From assembly GCF_001317355.1 (NCBI RefSeq), contig NZ_LKET01000021.1:310001-374000 (forward strand): a stretch of DNA of 64,000 nt. The letters run 5' to 3'. This document shows positions 17,878 through 26,675 of this stretch, piece by piece. Within the stretch, counting starts at the first letter, position 1. Each line of letters starts with the position of its first letter. A program made the translations under genes and the position numbers. Origin of the DNA: Oxobacter pfennigii. GTDB lineage: Bacteria > Bacillota > Clostridia > Clostridiales > Oxobacteraceae. The notes beneath the pieces are model-generated. The model was not told where the DNA came from. It did not search any database and worked only from the letters and a program-made list of their open reading frames with translations.

Positions 17878-18522
17878 CTATAATCTGGCTGCAATATAAT
17901 CCATCAAAGTTTCAATTTGATAAGACATTGTGACAGCGCCGGGATCTAAATGGCCGATACCTTTGTTTGACTGGTAACAGGCTCTTCCGCGGACAGCTTC
18001 CATAGCTGCAGTACTTTGTGCACCATCAACGGCAGCACTTTTTACCAGGGATAAAGTTTTCTTTTCAGAAAGCCCCTTTGCTATGCAATCTTTATAGCAC
18101 TCTACGGCAGGGTGAAGGGAGTCAATCATGGTTTTAAATCCGGGCTGCGCATTGCCTCTGGCCATTATTGCCTCCAGCATTGCTTCAAGTATATTGCACA
18201 TATCCTGGTTTTCAATGATGTCCCTGTTCTTAAGTACCTTTGCTGCACCTATATATGCGCTGCCATAAAGTACACCTGACGAACCACCGATTACAGACAT
18301 CATTATCATACCAATTTTCTTAAATTCATCAAAGAGGTTCATAGCTTCAAGCTCAGGAATTGCTTCGACAAGCTTTTCAAAACCCATGTTGATATTGGAC
18401 CAGTGGTCGCCGTCACCCGTTGCAGAATCAAGGGCGGTAACGTAGTCTCCGTTTTCATGAATTTTGGCTGCGGCAAGCTTGATATATTCCGCGTAATCTT
18501 TACTGCTTAACTGAAAGCCCAT
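17878..18522 (-). CDS. dhaL: Dihydroxyacetone kinase nucleotide-binding subunit DhaL
   Basis: A 214-residue ADP/ATP-binding subunit of the DAK kinase family. The metal/nucleotide motifs are visible: DSATGDGDHWSNINMGF (about 30-46), GGSSGVLYGSA (about 80) and GRACYQSNKGIGHLDPGA near the end. In the PTS-linked system DhaL keeps its ADP, which DhaM rephosphorylates. No dhaM is present in this window, so this DhaL either uses a remote DhaM or exchanges ATP directly. It starts 29 bases after dhaK with AGGAGG upstream, and lies 36 bases before the regulator gene. Confidence 0.92.
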   Translation of the reverse strand: MGFQLSSKDYAEYIKLAAAKIHENGDYVTALDSATGDGDHWSNINMGFEKLVEAIPELEAMNLFDEFKKIGMIMMSVIGGSSGVLYGSAYIGAAKVLKNRDIIENQDMCNILEAMLEAIMARGNAQPGFKTMIDSLHPAVECYKDCIAKGLSEKKTLSLVKSAAVDGAQSTAAMEAVRGRACYQSNKGIGHLDPGAVTMSYQIETLMDYIAARL

Positions 18523-18537
18523 TATTTTTTCCTCCTG

Positions 18538-18554
18538 TTAATGTCCCCAATTTA
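18538..18554. repeat. Remnant of the GGGGACA repeat family
   Basis: TTAATGTCCCCAATTTA is nearly the reverse complement of the linker TAAGTTGGGGACATT in the nifK-nifE array. The dhaK stop codon lies inside it. Confidence 0.5.
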
Positions 18555-19535
18555 TATTTTTAATGCCGGGGTATTGCAGGGAGCATCAAGAAGCTCCTTA
18601 AGCTCTTTGTCCAGCTTCATCAACGTAATGGAGCATCCGGACATTTCAAGGGCTGTCATATAGTTGCCCACGAAGGTTTTATATATTTTAATTCCCTTTG
18701 ATGACAGTATCTTTTCTGCTTCATTGTTGACTATATAGAGTTCCATTAAAGGCGTAGCACCCAGACCGTTTATCAGAAGGGCCACTTCGGATCCTGAGTA
18801 GTCATAGTCTGCCAGTATCTTTGATAAAAGTATGTCGGCAGTTTCCGCAGCAGTCTTTATAGATGTGCGTTCTACCCCTGGTTCTCCATGGATACCCATA
18901 CCTATTTCAATCTCATTTTCACACAGCTCAAAGCCAGGTTTTCCCACAGCCGGAAGGATGCAGGCGCTCATTGCCATGCCCATACTGCGTATGTTGGCAA
19001 TTGCTTTTTCGGCGGCAGCTTTAACTTCTTCAAGACAGGCGCCGGATTCAGCCTTTGCCCCGGCAATTTTATGGACGAATACCGTGCCGGCAATGCCTCG
19101 GCGGCCTGTGGAGTATGTGCTGTCCGGTACGGCTACGTCGTCTTTTACTATAACGCTTTCAACACGTATATCGTCCATTTCCGCCATTTCCTTTGCCATA
19201 CTGAAATTCATTATATCCCCGGAGTAGTTTTTGATGATAAGAAGCACCCCTTCTCCCGAATTTGCTTCTTCGATGCCCTTAATGATGCGGTCAGGACTGG
19301 GGGATGAAAATACATTTCCTGCAACGGCTGCGTCCAGCATGCCTTTGCCTACATATCCGGCATGAGCCGGTTCATGGCCGGAGCCGCCGCCGGATACTAT
19401 ACCTACTTTTTTGCTCTTTTCTTTTCTTGATATAACTTCAAGATTTTCGATATGCTTAAGCTCGGGATATGCCTTTGCCATGCCTGCTAATAGTTCGGAC
19501 ACGACGGCATTGGGTTGATTAATAATCTTTTTCAT
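18552..19535 (-). CDS. dhaK: Dihydroxyacetone kinase substrate-binding subunit DhaK
   Basis: A 327-residue subunit that, in the known family, binds its keto substrate covalently through a histidine, here in MGIHGEPGVE (about residue 215). Other marks are GGGSGHEPAHAGYVG (about 50), NVFSSPSPDRI and NYSGDIMNFSMA. The length fits a separate DhaK rather than the fused ATP-dependent DAK. GGGAGGT lies 7 bases before the ATG, and the gene follows livF by 40 bases. The position among transport and amino-acid genes leaves open whether the substrate is dihydroxyacetone or another small ketone or aldehyde. Confidence 0.93.
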   Translation of the reverse strand: MKKIINQPNAVVSELLAGMAKAYPELKHIENLEVISRKEKSKKVGIVSGGGSGHEPAHAGYVGKGMLDAAVAGNVFSSPSPDRIIKGIEEANSGEGVLLIIKNYSGDIMNFSMAKEMAEMDDIRVESVIVKDDVAVPDSTYSTGRRGIAGTVFVHKIAGAKAESGACLEEVKAAAEKAIANIRSMGMAMSACILPAVGKPGFELCENEIEIGMGIHGEPGVERTSIKTAAETADILLSKILADYDYSGSEVALLINGLGATPLMELYIVNNEAEKILSSKGIKIYKTFVGNYMTALEMSGCSITLMKLDKELKELLDAPCNTPALKI

Positions 19536-19575
19536 TTTTTAACCTCCCTTTGTATGTCTTGTTAAAATATGCAGG

Positions 19576-20283
19576 TTACCTAATTCCCAGATAAGCCTTC
19601 TTTACCCTGGGATCATCAGCCAGGTCTTTTGAATTTCCTGCCATAGAAATGCTTCCTGTTTCCAATACATAAGCCCTGTGGGAAATGGACAATGCCATGC
19701 TTGCATTTTGTTCAATAAGCAGGATAGTGGTACCCTGCCTGTTTATGGATTCTATAAGCTCAAATATCATCAGCACAAGGTTGGGCGCCAGTCCCAATGA
19801 AGGCTCATCAAGCATGAGAAGCTGTGGTTCGCTCATAAGGGCACGGCCTATGGCAAGCATTTGCTGCTCGCCTCCTGAGAGGGTACCTGCTGTTTGCTTG
19901 GTTCTTTCCTTCAATCTTGGAAACAGGCTGTAGACACGCTCAAAAGATTCAGATATTTTTGCCTTATCTTTCTTAATATAAGCACCCAGCCTCAGGTTTT
20001 CCTGAACCGTAAGTGCCGGAAAAACTTCGCGTCCTTCCGGAGAAAGGCTGGTACCCAGCTTAACAATGCTGTGAGGAGGAATATTGGTAATGTCTTTGCC
20101 TAAAAATGTTATACTTCCGGATTGTGAAGGTACAAGACCCGCGATGGAGCCTAAGGTTGTGGATTTACCTGCCCCGTTACTGCCAATTAGTGAAACAATC
20201 TCACCTTGTTTAATCTCCATGCTTATACCCTTCAAGGCGTGAATATGGCCGTAGAATACATTCAAACCGCTGATTTTAAGCAT
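19576..20283 (-). CDS. livF: Branched-chain-amino-acid-type ABC importer ATPase LivF
   Basis: A 235-residue ABC ATPase. Walker A is GSNGAGKST (about 36), the signature is LSGGEQQML (about 136), Walker B is LLMLDEPSLGLAP, and the switch histidine region is replaced by the LivF-typical LLIEQNA. It forms the cytoplasmic motor with LivG. The start overlaps the end of livG, with GGAGGTG upstream, so the two are coupled. Confidence 0.93.
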   Translation of the reverse strand: MLKISGLNVFYGHIHALKGISMEIKQGEIVSLIGSNGAGKSTTLGSIAGLVPSQSGSITFLGKDITNIPPHSIVKLGTSLSPEGREVFPALTVQENLRLGAYIKKDKAKISESFERVYSLFPRLKERTKQTAGTLSGGEQQMLAIGRALMSEPQLLMLDEPSLGLAPNLVLMIFELIESINRQGTTILLIEQNASMALSISHRAYVLETGSISMAGNSKDLADDPRVKKAYLGIR

Positions 20284-21046
20284 CTTTCTTCACACCTCCT
20301 AGGTAAGCTTCGATTACACTTTCATTGCTTGCGATGTCCTTTGGAAGGCCCTCCGCAATTTTTTTGCCGTGATCAATTACATATATGCGGTCTGAAATAT
20401 TCATAACAACGTTCATGTCATGTTCAATAAGAATAATGGTGTATCCCTTGTCCCTTAATTCCCTGATAAAACGGAGGAGTTCTTCGGATTCCTGTGGGTT
20501 CATGCCGGCTGCAGGTTCATCCAGAAGGATTATTTTGGCATCCGTAGCAATTGCCCTGGCGATTTCCACCTTTCTCTGCTCTCCGTAAGGCAGGTTCTGA
20601 GCATAGTCATTAATCCTGTGCCCAAGCCCTATGGACTTCAATATTTCAATAGCCTTAAGAGTCTTTTCTGCTTCCTCCTTTTTATAACGGGGAGTTCTTA
20701 ACATGGTATCTAAAAAACTATATTTTGTCCTGATATGTGTGCCCACCAGTACATTTTCGATTACCCGCATATTGGGAAACAGGCGGATATTTTGAAATGT
20801 CCTGGAAATGCCGGCATCGACTATACTCTGGGGATCCAGATTGTGAATGTGGGCATTATCGAAAATGATTTGGCCCTCATCAACAGAGTATACTCCCGTA
20901 AGCATGTTAAAAACAGTTGTTTTACCGGCACCGTTGGGGCCTATGATACTGACTATTTCACCCTTTTCAACCTCAAAGCTGACATTTTCAACGGCAACGA
21001 GCCCACCGAATCGTTTGGTAATTGAATTAACCTGTAAATATGCCAT
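20276..21046 (-). CDS. livG: Branched-chain-amino-acid-type ABC importer ATPase LivG
   Basis: A 256-residue ABC ATPase. Walker A is GPNGAGKTT and Walker B is IILLDEPAAGMNPQE, followed by LIEHDMNVVM. The LivG-specific insertion between Walker A and the signature (NIRLFPNMRVIENVLVG) is present. The signature itself is weak (LPYGEQRKVE), as is normal in LivG. The ATG at 21046 is the family-like start; a TTG at 21064 is an alternative, and neither has a strong ribosome binding site. Confidence 0.92.
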   Translation of the reverse strand: MAYLQVNSITKRFGGLVAVENVSFEVEKGEIVSIIGPNGAGKTTVFNMLTGVYSVDEGQIIFDNAHIHNLDPQSIVDAGISRTFQNIRLFPNMRVIENVLVGTHIRTKYSFLDTMLRTPRYKKEEAEKTLKAIEILKSIGLGHRINDYAQNLPYGEQRKVEIARAIATDAKIILLDEPAAGMNPQESEELLRFIRELRDKGYTIILIEHDMNVVMNISDRIYVIDHGKKIAEGLPKDIASNESVIEAYLGGVKKDA

Positions 21047-21113
21047 ATCATTATAGATTGTCAATTATCTTTCTTGACAACTTCTCCTTTCCGTAAGTAT
21101 CCTACCGTTGACT

Positions 21114-22172
21114 TTATATATCTTGAGCCTGGACTTCATCTTTTTCCTGCTCTTCAAGCTGCTGCTTAACCAGCTTTGGCAGTTTATAAGCCATCTGGGA
21201 CTTCCATCCTAAGACTCCCTGGGGCCTGAACCTCATCATGATCACTAAAATCAACCCGTATACAACAAAACGGTAGTCCATGAGAAACCTGGATATTTCG
21301 GGGAGTGAAATTAAAATTGCAGATCCAAGGAACATACCCCGTATAGTACCCATGCCTCCAAGGATAACTATACTGATTATAAGCGTTGATATATCGAATG
21401 TGAATGAATTGGGATCTATAAATCCTATCATGGATGCATAGAATGCGCCTGCAATGCCTGTAATGAATGCCGATAGAACAAAGGCAAGAATTTTGTAGCG
21501 GGTGGTCTTAATACCCATCATTGTTGCCGCAAGCTCGTCCTCTTTAATGGCAGTAAACGCCCTGCCGATCTTTGATTTGATGATCAGCAAACAGATAATG
21601 GTTGCAAAAGCTAATAAAAAAAGCATCAAATAGTAGAGGCCGTTGTTGGCCAAAGTCAGGTTAAAACCAAATATTGATGGACGGGGAATATTCTTAAGCC
21701 CCAATGTTCCGTTTGTAACCTTATCCCAGTTTATCAATATCATCTTGACAATCTCACCAAAGCCTAAAGTAACAATGGAAAGATAGGTACCCCTTAAACG
21801 CAGTGTGGGCAGACCAAGAAGCAGTCCGCAAAGAGATGCCAGTATCGCACCGCCCAGTGCCGCTAATAAAAAGTTGATGCCAAGTTTAAGGGAAAGCAGG
21901 GAAGCGGTATATGCGCCGATGGCATAAAAGCCTGCATGCCCAAGTGAAACCTGGCCGGTATAGCCCGTCAGGATGTTAAGGCCCAATCCCAGCATGGAGT
22001 AAATTCCCACCATGATAATGATACGCATTATATACTGGTTGAATCCCAGAAACGGAAGGCCCAGAAAAATAAAGGCGCAGACGGCGGCTACAGGGATTTT
22101 ATATTTTTCAATAAATGATTCCAATTTAAAGATAAAATTTTTATTTGTATCCTTTAACATATTTTTGCCCAT
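21114..22172 (-). CDS. livM: ABC importer permease LivM
   Basis: A 352-residue permease with about nine membrane segments. The family motifs GYTGQVSLGHAGFYAIGAY and the EAA-like loop IKEDELAATMMGI are present, and an acidic cytoplasmic tail ends the protein. AAGGTG lies 6 bases before the ATG. It starts only 3 bases after livH, which indicates coupled translation. Confidence 0.93.
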   Translation of the reverse strand: MGKNMLKDTNKNFIFKLESFIEKYKIPVAAVCAFIFLGLPFLGFNQYIMRIIIMVGIYSMLGLGLNILTGYTGQVSLGHAGFYAIGAYTASLLSLKLGINFLLAALGGAILASLCGLLLGLPTLRLRGTYLSIVTLGFGEIVKMILINWDKVTNGTLGLKNIPRPSIFGFNLTLANNGLYYLMLFLLAFATIICLLIIKSKIGRAFTAIKEDELAATMMGIKTTRYKILAFVLSAFITGIAGAFYASMIGFIDPNSFTFDISTLIISIVILGGMGTIRGMFLGSAILISLPEISRFLMDYRFVVYGLILVIMMRFRPQGVLGWKSQMAYKLPKLVKQQLEEQEKDEVQAQDI

Positions 22173-22175
22173 ACA

Positions 22176-23060
22176 CTACACCTTCTTAATATCTTTTTTG
22201 CCAAACAGTCCTGTCGGTCTTATGATCAAAACAAGGATGAGTATGATGAATGCCACCGAGTCCCTATATGAAGAGCCGAGGAAGGTTGCTGCAAAACTCT
22301 CGGATACTCCGACTACCAGACCGCCGACTACTGAGCCGTATAATATTCCAATACCGCCCAGTACCGCAGCAGCAAATGCTTTAAGGCCAACCATAAATCC
22401 CATACCCGGATACACAATCTGATAGTATCCGCTTATAAGGGCCCCTGCAATAGCAGCCGACGCACCGCCTAAAAAGAATGTAAAGGATATTACGAAGTTT
22501 GTATTTATGCCCATAAGACAGGCTGCCTTTGAGTTCTGCTCGGTACCGCGCATTGCAAGCCCCAATTTGGTTTTATTAATAATGAGCGTCAACAAAACAA
22601 GGAGAATTAATGAAACAACGCACATAACAATTTGTGTGGAGTTAATTTGAAGGCTTCCGAATTTTAACATGCCAAAATCGAAAAAAGCCGGAAAGGGTTT
22701 CCTTTCAGTGTTAAAGAAAATCATCAAAAGGTTTTGTATAATATTAGACATTCCTATTGTTGTAATAAGTGTTGCCATAGGTATGGAATTTTTCTTTCTC
22801 AAGGGCTCTAATGCTGTTTTATCAATGAATACACCAAGCAAACCCGTAAGCAGAATGCTGAGGATGATTGCCGGAATAATGCCGAATTGCATACTGATAA
22901 AAAGCAGTGCCATATGGGCACTGAAAGCATAGATTGCTCCATGAGAAAAATTGATAAGCCTTAAGATACCGAATACCAGCGAATAACCCACCGCTATAAG
23001 AGCATATGCCATGCCAAGTGCCAATCCGTTAAATAATTGCTGAATAATCACTTTCGCCAC
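22176..23060 (-). CDS. livH: ABC importer permease LivH
   Basis: A 294-residue permease with about eight membrane segments. The N-terminus (LFNGLALGMAYALIAVGYSLVFGIL) and the loop GTEQNSKAACLMGI are characteristic of LivH. The start codon is a GTG with a poor ribosome binding site. The gene is separated from the binding-protein gene by 111 bases that contain a GC-rich hairpin. Confidence 0.93.
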   Translation of the reverse strand: MAKVIIQQLFNGLALGMAYALIAVGYSLVFGILRLINFSHGAIYAFSAHMALLFISMQFGIIPAIILSILLTGLLGVFIDKTALEPLRKKNSIPMATLITTIGMSNIIQNLLMIFFNTERKPFPAFFDFGMLKFGSLQINSTQIVMCVVSLILLVLLTLIINKTKLGLAMRGTEQNSKAACLMGINTNFVISFTFFLGGASAAIAGALISGYYQIVYPGMGFMVGLKAFAAAVLGGIGILYGSVVGGLVVGVSESFAATFLGSSYRDSVAFIILILVLIIRPTGLFGKKDIKKV

Positions 23061-23120
23061 TTAAGTTGCGGGTGAAAGGCCCGACAACATTCTCTCCTTC
23101 CCTTATACTTTGACCGGGAA

Positions 23121-23148
23121 ATAGCCGGAGGGAAGACCTCCGGACAAT
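23121..23148 (-). promoter_or_regulatory. Hairpin between the binding-protein gene and livH
   Basis: A 7-base GC-rich stem (CCGGAGG/CCTCCGG, 23125-23131 with 23137-23143) can be extended by further pairs. It has no T run, so it more likely protects or tunes the upstream mRNA for abundant binding protein than terminates transcription. Confidence 0.5.
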
Positions 23149-23171
23149 TTCCACATGTCTTGAGCTATAAA

Positions 23172-24338
23172 CTATTTTACAGCCTCGAATTTACCGTCTT
23201 TTATCATTACTTTTACAAATTCTTTCTGTACATCGCGTTTTTCATTGAAAACCGTGTTTCCGGTAACACCGGGATATTTAATTGCTGCCAGGGCATCTCT
23301 TACCTTTGCATGGTCCGTTGTGCCTGCTGCCTTTACTGCTTCAAGAAGCATGCCTACTGAGTCATATGCCTGGGAAGTAAGAGCGCTTGGGACGGAGCCA
23401 TAGGCATTCTTGTAATTGTCTACATAAGTTTTAACTTTTGGGTCGGTGGACTCTGAGAAGAATATAACAGGGAACCTTACGCCTTCAACTGCGCTACCCC
23501 CAAGAGTAAGAAGCTGCTGGCTGTAAGAGTTGGAGAATCCGACGATTTCGATATTCGGATTAACCTGCTTATACTGCTTTGCAACAGGGGCTACCAGGTT
23601 GTACATACCTACGCAGATAACCACATCGGCTCCGGCTGCATTAAGCTTTGTTATAGCAGGGCTGTAATCGTCCGAGCCTTCCATGACTTCTTCATGAGCA
23701 ACAACTTTTGCGCCTGTGCCGGCTTTATCTGCTACAAGATCTTTTACAATAGCTGCAGTGCTTGTACCCCAATCTGTTTTAATGGAAATAATACCAATAT
23801 TCTTTTTCCCAAGGTCATTGATGGCTATATCAAGCCCTGCGGCGGCCTCCACATTGATTACCGTGTTGTTTCTGAAGATATAGTCGCCTATACCGGAATA
23901 ATCCGGATGGGAAGCCGACGGGGATATTTCTATTACTTTGTTTTCCTGGTATGTGGGAGCGGCTGCCATACAGACGCCGGAAGCAAAGTGGCCGATAACG
24001 CCTATGATATCTTTATCGCTGACAATCTTCTGTGCGATAGAAGCAGCTTCTTCACCGGAGTTTTTATCATCAAAAGTTACCAGTTCAATCTTTTTGCCCA
24101 GTACTCCGCCGTTGGCGTTCCACTCATCAACCATCAGTTTAGCTGCATTTGCAAAGCCTTTCCCATACTCTGCATTGTCACCTGTCATGGGGCCTGCTAC
24201 TGCTATTTTAATTACTCCATCGGCTGCCGGGGTTGAATTCCCGCCAGGTGTGGATGGTTCTGAAGGTTTGCTTGCACATCCAGCCAGCATTGTCGTTGTT
24301 AATGCTAAGGTTAAAATACCCTTTGATATTTTTTTCAT
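23172..24338 (-). CDS. livK: Liv-type substrate-binding lipoprotein
   Basis: A 388-residue lipoprotein of the periplasmic binding-protein type I (LivJ/K, amide-binding) family. The signal peptide ends in the lipobox TMLAGC at about residue 20, followed by a Ser/Pro/Gly-rich linker. The mature start IKIAVAGPMTGDNAEYGKG is typical of branched-chain or amide binding proteins. The real ligand cannot be read, and the genes around it point to an amino acid derivative. I chose the ATG at 24338 to put the signal peptide at the N-terminus. A weak -10 element (TATAAT in ATATATAATC) lies upstream. Confidence 0.9.
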   Translation of the reverse strand: MKKISKGILTLALTTTMLAGCASKPSEPSTPGGNSTPAADGVIKIAVAGPMTGDNAEYGKGFANAAKLMVDEWNANGGVLGKKIELVTFDDKNSGEEAASIAQKIVSDKDIIGVIGHFASGVCMAAAPTYQENKVIEISPSASHPDYSGIGDYIFRNNTVINVEAAAGLDIAINDLGKKNIGIISIKTDWGTSTAAIVKDLVADKAGTGAKVVAHEEVMEGSDDYSPAITKLNAAGADVVICVGMYNLVAPVAKQYKQVNPNIEIVGFSNSYSQQLLTLGGSAVEGVRFPVIFFSESTDPKVKTYVDNYKNAYGSVPSALTSQAYDSVGMLLEAVKAAGTTDHAKVRDALAAIKYPGVTGNTVFNEKRDVQKEFVKVMIKDGKFEAVK

Positions 24339-24486
24339 AATTTGTTCGTCCGTTCTTACCATCAGGGCTTAAATATAAGCTGCAATCAATATTTCACATA
24401 TAAAGTAAGATTATATATGGCCCTAAGTAATACTAGAACAATTCTCTCCTTCCCATAGTGTAATTTTGATTTGATTTTTACAATTG

Positions 24487-25761
24487 TCAACTGATCATAA
24501 TTTTTAAAATTTCCTCATCTGTTACCTGCATTCCATACTTTGCAAGCTTGCCGACACTATCTATGGTACCTTCAATGCTGTCCTTGACTATTCCCTCGCC
24601 TGATTGAAAACCTCTTCCCTGCATTGTCATATAACAGGCAAGCAATGCAGCATCTACACTAGAAGCAATTTTAGCAGCACAGGATGGCTTTGCTCCATCA
24701 CATACGATGCCGGATACATTTGCCAGTGTATTGGTGATAGTTTGAGATATCTCTTTTTCTCCACCTCCATAAAGATATATAATTCCGGCCCCTGCTCCCG
24801 TTGCGGCGCTTACTGCGCCACAGTAAGCAGAAAGCCGTCCTATCTTCGTTTTTTGATAAATGGCGATTAAATTGCTGATACAAAGTGCCCGGTATAACCT
24901 TTCTGTTGTTACAGACAGTTCATTGGCATAAACTATGACCGGCAGAGAGGCTGTCATCCCCTGGTTTCCACTGCCGGAATTGATAACAACGGGCATTTCA
25001 CAGCCGCTCATACGGGCGTCGGAGCCGGCTGCTGCCGCAGCTTTAGCCCGGACTTTAACATCATCGCCATAAACGCTTAGCAAAGTCATCCCTATATTTG
25101 CTCCATATATTCTGTGCAGACCCTCGGAAGAAATTGCCGTATTGTATTCTACCTGCCTGTTAAGGATATCTCTTACATCTTCAATATTTACAGTGTTGGC
25201 GAATTCCAGTATTTCTCTTATGTTCATCCATCCGGTGGTTGTCCCACTCTTTTCATCCTCTTCACTGTGAGGGATATCAAGCAGCACCTTGCCGTTCTTT
25301 TCTATCCTGACAATCCCAGTATGAGAGTGTATAATTTCCACCAGCACGCTGTCGTCGCCCTTGAAAGCCCTGATTATGATATGCAGCTTGGCAGGTGTGT
25401 TAAGAAGCTTTTCCTCGCATATACCTTTTTCCATTAATATTTTTGTCTGATTTAAATGAGTTTGATTGACTGCGGCAAGGACTTCCAGCTCTCTGGAAGC
25501 GTCTCCGCCTACGGCACCGATAATTGCGGCTGCCTCAATACCGCGCAAGTCCTTTGTGGTTGGGACGATAACCCCCTTGACATTTTTGATGATATTTCCG
25601 CTGCACTCCGCAACAATTTTTTCCGGGATACAGCCCAGCACTTCCCGGGCTTTTGCAGATGCATATGCAATTGCAATGGGCTCAGTACACCCCAGAGCTG
25701 GGATTAGCTCTTCTTTAAGGATATGTACATAATTTTCATATTTTTCTTTACCTAACGCCAT
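24487..25761 (-). CDS. CyuA/CdsB-type cysteine desulfidase (serine dehydratase alpha-like, UPF0597)
   Basis: A 424-residue enzyme of the UPF0597 family, whose characterised members (E. coli CyuA, M. jannaschii L-cysteine desulfidase) use a [4Fe-4S] cluster to convert cysteine to pyruvate, ammonia and sulfide. Candidate cluster cysteines lie in LGCTEPIAIAYA (near 23), MSGCEMPVVINSGSGNQG and CDGAKPSC. Substrate breadth within the family is not settled. GAGGG precedes the ATG. No terminator is seen in the 148 bases before the binding-protein gene, so it could head the same transcript as the importer. Confidence 0.85.
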   Translation of the reverse strand: MALGKEKYENYVHILKEELIPALGCTEPIAIAYASAKAREVLGCIPEKIVAECSGNIIKNVKGVIVPTTKDLRGIEAAAIIGAVGGDASRELEVLAAVNQTHLNQTKILMEKGICEEKLLNTPAKLHIIIRAFKGDDSVLVEIIHSHTGIVRIEKNGKVLLDIPHSEEDEKSGTTTGWMNIREILEFANTVNIEDVRDILNRQVEYNTAISSEGLHRIYGANIGMTLLSVYGDDVKVRAKAAAAAGSDARMSGCEMPVVINSGSGNQGMTASLPVIVYANELSVTTERLYRALCISNLIAIYQKTKIGRLSAYCGAVSAATGAGAGIIYLYGGGEKEISQTITNTLANVSGIVCDGAKPSCAAKIASSVDAALLACYMTMQGRGFQSGEGIVKDSIEGTIDSVGKLAKYGMQVTDEEILKIMIS

Positions 25762-26120
25762 TTTTATTCGCCCTCACTGTTTCAAATTGAGACTGGTGTA
25801 TCTTTTTAATGATACAATTATATCAGCTATTAATTGGTACTGCAATAATGTTTGTCCTGTCAATATAGATAGTTTTCAACGCTTCTGTTATATATTCAAT
25901 GTTTTGCACATCATAATATATTTTGCGTGATTTTATAAAAACATGTATCAAATTGAAACAAAAGTGCAGCTGTGTTTTTAGCTTGATGCACAAAAAGTCT
26001 CCCGCCTCCAAGCAAAGCCTGGAGGCGGGAGTATGTCACTTTTACCATATAAATTGTGCATAGAGTAAATAAAACAAAGAAAAACTAAAAGATAAAGAAA
26101 AGACTTTGGAGGTAACGGTG
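25762..26120 (-). promoter_or_regulatory. Leader region with a terminator-like hairpin upstream of the desulfidase gene
   Basis: This 359-base stretch between divergent genes contains a perfect 12-base GC-rich stem (25999-26010 with 26020-26031). On the minus strand it is followed by ACTTTTTGTG, so it faces the desulfidase-importer run about 240 bases upstream of the first ATG. It could be an attenuator in a long leader or simply a stop for antisense transcripts. I see no known riboswitch signature in the remaining AT-rich sequence. Confidence 0.5.
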
Positions 26121-26564
26121 ATGGCACAGATATTATTATGGGTTTCAATGATAGCCCCTTGGTTTATCCTGTTTTTTTTAGATAAAAAAAAGTTAAAAAG
26201 GTTTTTGTCGGCTGCTTTTTTTACCATATTACTAACGTCTATATTCTGGCAAACAGCCGAAGTTGAAAATTGGTGGGACATAAAAAATAACCTGTTTTTC
26301 CTTACAACAATACCTGCCTTTACATATGGATTTACTCCTGTGATTACTTTATTGATTTTTTATTTTACTTTTCATAACGCCTGGTTATTTTTTGGAGTAA
26401 ATTTAGTACTGGACTTTATTCAAGGATGTATTATAAGCCCTTTTGTTTTTGAAAAGTTAGGATATTATCAAATGAACAAAATGAGTAATTTTGGACTTTT
26501 CCTTTTATTGTACAGCTTTGTGCCTATTATTTACTTGTATCAAAAGTGGTATGATAAGGAATAA
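26121..26564 (+). CDS. Small multi-pass membrane protein (CBO0543-like)
   Basis: A 147-residue protein with about five hydrophobic segments: about 5-20, 26-42, 57-85, 85-110 and 125-140. Aromatic-rich stretches such as EVENWWDIKNN are present. It resembles clostridial CBO0543-type membrane proteins of unknown function, an assignment made by overall pattern only. GGAGGT at 26108-26113 supports the ATG at 26121. It is monocistronic, and no role can be inferred. Confidence 0.6.
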   Translation: MAQILLWVSMIAPWFILFFLDKKKLKRFLSAAFFTILLTSIFWQTAEVENWWDIKNNLFFLTTIPAFTYGFTPVITLLIFYFTFHNAWLFFGVNLVLDFIQGCIISPFVFEKLGYYQMNKMSNFGLFLLLYSFVPIIYLYQKWYDKE

Positions 26565-26675
26565 TGAAAAATTTGCAGCAGTTTTTCCTCTTTTATACTT
26601 TGTTCTGCTCTTGTGACTGAATGACGGAATCATTTATGAATATTAAAAATTTAATTATTTAAAATAATCTCCAGT

